Below, in pieces: positions 63,388 through 64,000 of a stretch of DNA of 64,000 nt (the stretch's first letter is position 1; every line of letters starts with the position of its first letter). The translations under genes were made by a program, and so were the position numbers. This DNA is from Pseudomonadota bacterium (GTDB lineage: Bacteria > Desulfobacterota > Binatia > Binatales > Binataceae). The notes under the pieces were generated by a model. It searched no databases and was not told the DNA's origin. It saw nothing but the letters and a program-made list of their open reading frames with translations. The DNA lies in the NCBI GenBank assembly GCA_021325355.1, contig JAJPHI010000024.1:36821-100820 (forward strand), read 5' to 3'.

Positions 63388-63693
63388 CGTGTTCCATTAC
63401 CGGAGCGCTGATTGAGAGAGGCCTCGGAACCTTCGATCTTGAATATTAGAGCCGACCCTGAGCCGCAGGGGCGCGTCGGCGATCCCACAGAGCGGTCTGA
63501 CAAAGAAGGCGAAGATACCCGTCAGCTAAGTGTGCGCACGGAGAGAACGTCCGCTGAATAGTATTCAGCAGGTCGTGAGCGGTGAGGGTGACGGGTTTCC
63601 TCTCCCGGTGGTGACACAGTGGTGACACAGAATGAACGTGGTCGAATCGGCCAGCCGCCCAACGTCAAAAGTGCTTGATTGTGTTGGCGTTTC
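63388..63693. other. Region next to the tRNA fragment, no supportable gene
   Basis: About 300 bases between the HEPN-like gene and the tRNA fragment contain only short open frames without ribosome sites. The recognisable structure is a pair of adjacent 11-base direct repeats at 63608-63629. Confidence 0.5.
63608..63629. repeat. Two adjacent 11-base direct repeats
   Basis: GTGGTGACACA occurs twice without a gap (63608-63618 and 63619-63629), 65 bases from the tRNA-Thr fragment. Short direct repeats close to an attachment core are often arm-type sites for a tyrosine recombinase or its excisionase; this role is inferred from position only. Confidence 0.5.
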
Positions 63694-63739
63694 TGGAGCC
63701 ACCCGTCGGATTCGAACCGACGACCTGCTGATTACGAAT
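63694..63739 (-). other. 3' half of tRNA-Thr(CGU), probable att site
   Basis: On the minus strand 46 bases read from the anticodon loop (TTCGTAA, anticodon CGT) through the 3' anticodon stem, variable loop and T arm (GTCGG-TTCGAAT-CCGAC) to the acceptor end GGGTGGC-T-CCA. The upstream sequence does not form the 5' anticodon stem, D arm or acceptor partner, so the gene is incomplete. A copy covering exactly anticodon loop to 3' end is the usual duplicated core of tyrosine-recombinase islands. Confidence 0.8.
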
Positions 63740-64000
63740 AACCTTGCGGCCCCTAATAGCGTCGACGACCCTGCGAAAAGCTCAACAAAATCAAGGAAAA
63801 CCGGCGGCTAGGTCTTCACCGTAGTGCGGCGTTTTTCATCCGGTTACGGCACCTCATAGGCACCACGCGGAAGGCGCAGGACGGCGGGTGCATCGCACTC
63901 GGAGACTTTCAGCCGCTCTTGGCACCATGAGGGGTCGTTTGGTGTTGGAACTGCTTCCCCTCCATGGTGCCTGTCGGTGGGTGGCTTAATGGCTCGACCA

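Noticed and set aside
63446..63628. Minus-strand 60-codon frame beside the tRNA fragment
   Set aside because: No ribosome site and no family similarity; it includes the 11-base direct repeats in its start region.
63844..64000. Minus-strand frame open to the right window edge (52 codons)
   Set aside because: Too short and without recognisable motif; another frame is open in the same place, so coding cannot be claimed.

Overview
This window looks like chromosomal DNA of a GC-rich, Gram-negative, soil-type bacterium. A complete Tol-Pal operon, a TonB-dependent receptor and several lipoproteins show an outer membrane. Three luciferase-like (LLM) flavin/F420 oxidoreductases, a PPOX-type split-barrel flavoprotein, two CaiB/BaiF CoA-transferase family enzymes, an enoyl-CoA hydratase, a 2-hydroxyacid oxidase and a tandem DsbA-like isomerase fit the catabolic style of Deltaproteobacteria-related uncultured lineages such as Candidatus Binatota. 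That placement is inferred from gene content; no rRNA or other phylogenetic marker was analysed.

Layout. 0-8.2 kb: a DUF4149 membrane protein (cut by the window edge), DUF2203, Lon, GlgA, RNase HI with an extra zinc-finger tail, an LLM oxidoreductase, a MAPEG protein and a CoA transferase. 8.2-17.3 kb: 2-hydroxyacid oxidase, two more LLM enzymes, a beta-helix-type membrane protein, a 7Fe-type ferredoxin, PPOX, tandem DsbA-like and VOC proteins, and a small excisionase-fold protein. 17.5-20.9 kb: a minus-strand run of PDZ protein, PyrD, rhodanese and pyroglutamyl peptidase. 20.9-24.6 kb: 2-hydroxyacid dehydrogenase, enoyl-CoA hydratase, small ferredoxin, and a sigma-54 activator coupled to a stand-alone receiver. 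24.7-33.1 kb: a tight minus-strand operon of AddB, AddA, a GGCT-like protein and a PTPS-III-type pterin enzyme. 33.1-35.5 kb: two adjacent MOSC paralogues and a DUF2231 membrane protein. 35.6-40.1 kb: a cobalamin module with CobU, a B12 riboswitch, a TonB-dependent receptor and CobQ. 40.2-47.7 kb: a small lipoprotein, a secreted triple-repeat protein, a D-aminoacylase-like amidohydrolase, an alpha-methylacyl-CoA racemase-like enzyme, a DHA2 efflux pump and a stand-alone FDH-type formyltransferase. 47.8-56.1 kb: promoter-tolQ-tolR-tolA-tolB-pal-cpoB, then ribF, a GNAT protein, trmD and a SPOUT methyltransferase. 56.2-59.8 kb: phosphoketolase and ACR3.

From about 59.8 kb to the right edge the character changes. 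Base composition appears less GC-rich, coding density falls, and genes are orphaned or broken: a frameshifted HTH gene, a truncated CGNR zinc-finger gene, an orphan TrbF/VirB8 conjugation protein, a HEPN-like protein and an unrecognised helix-hairpin-helix protein. Near the edge lies only the 3' half of a tRNA-Thr(CGU), from the anticodon loop to CCA, as left at the end of an element integrated by a tyrosine recombinase. I read this stretch as the remnant of an integrative element and possibly a junction with a second element beyond the window.
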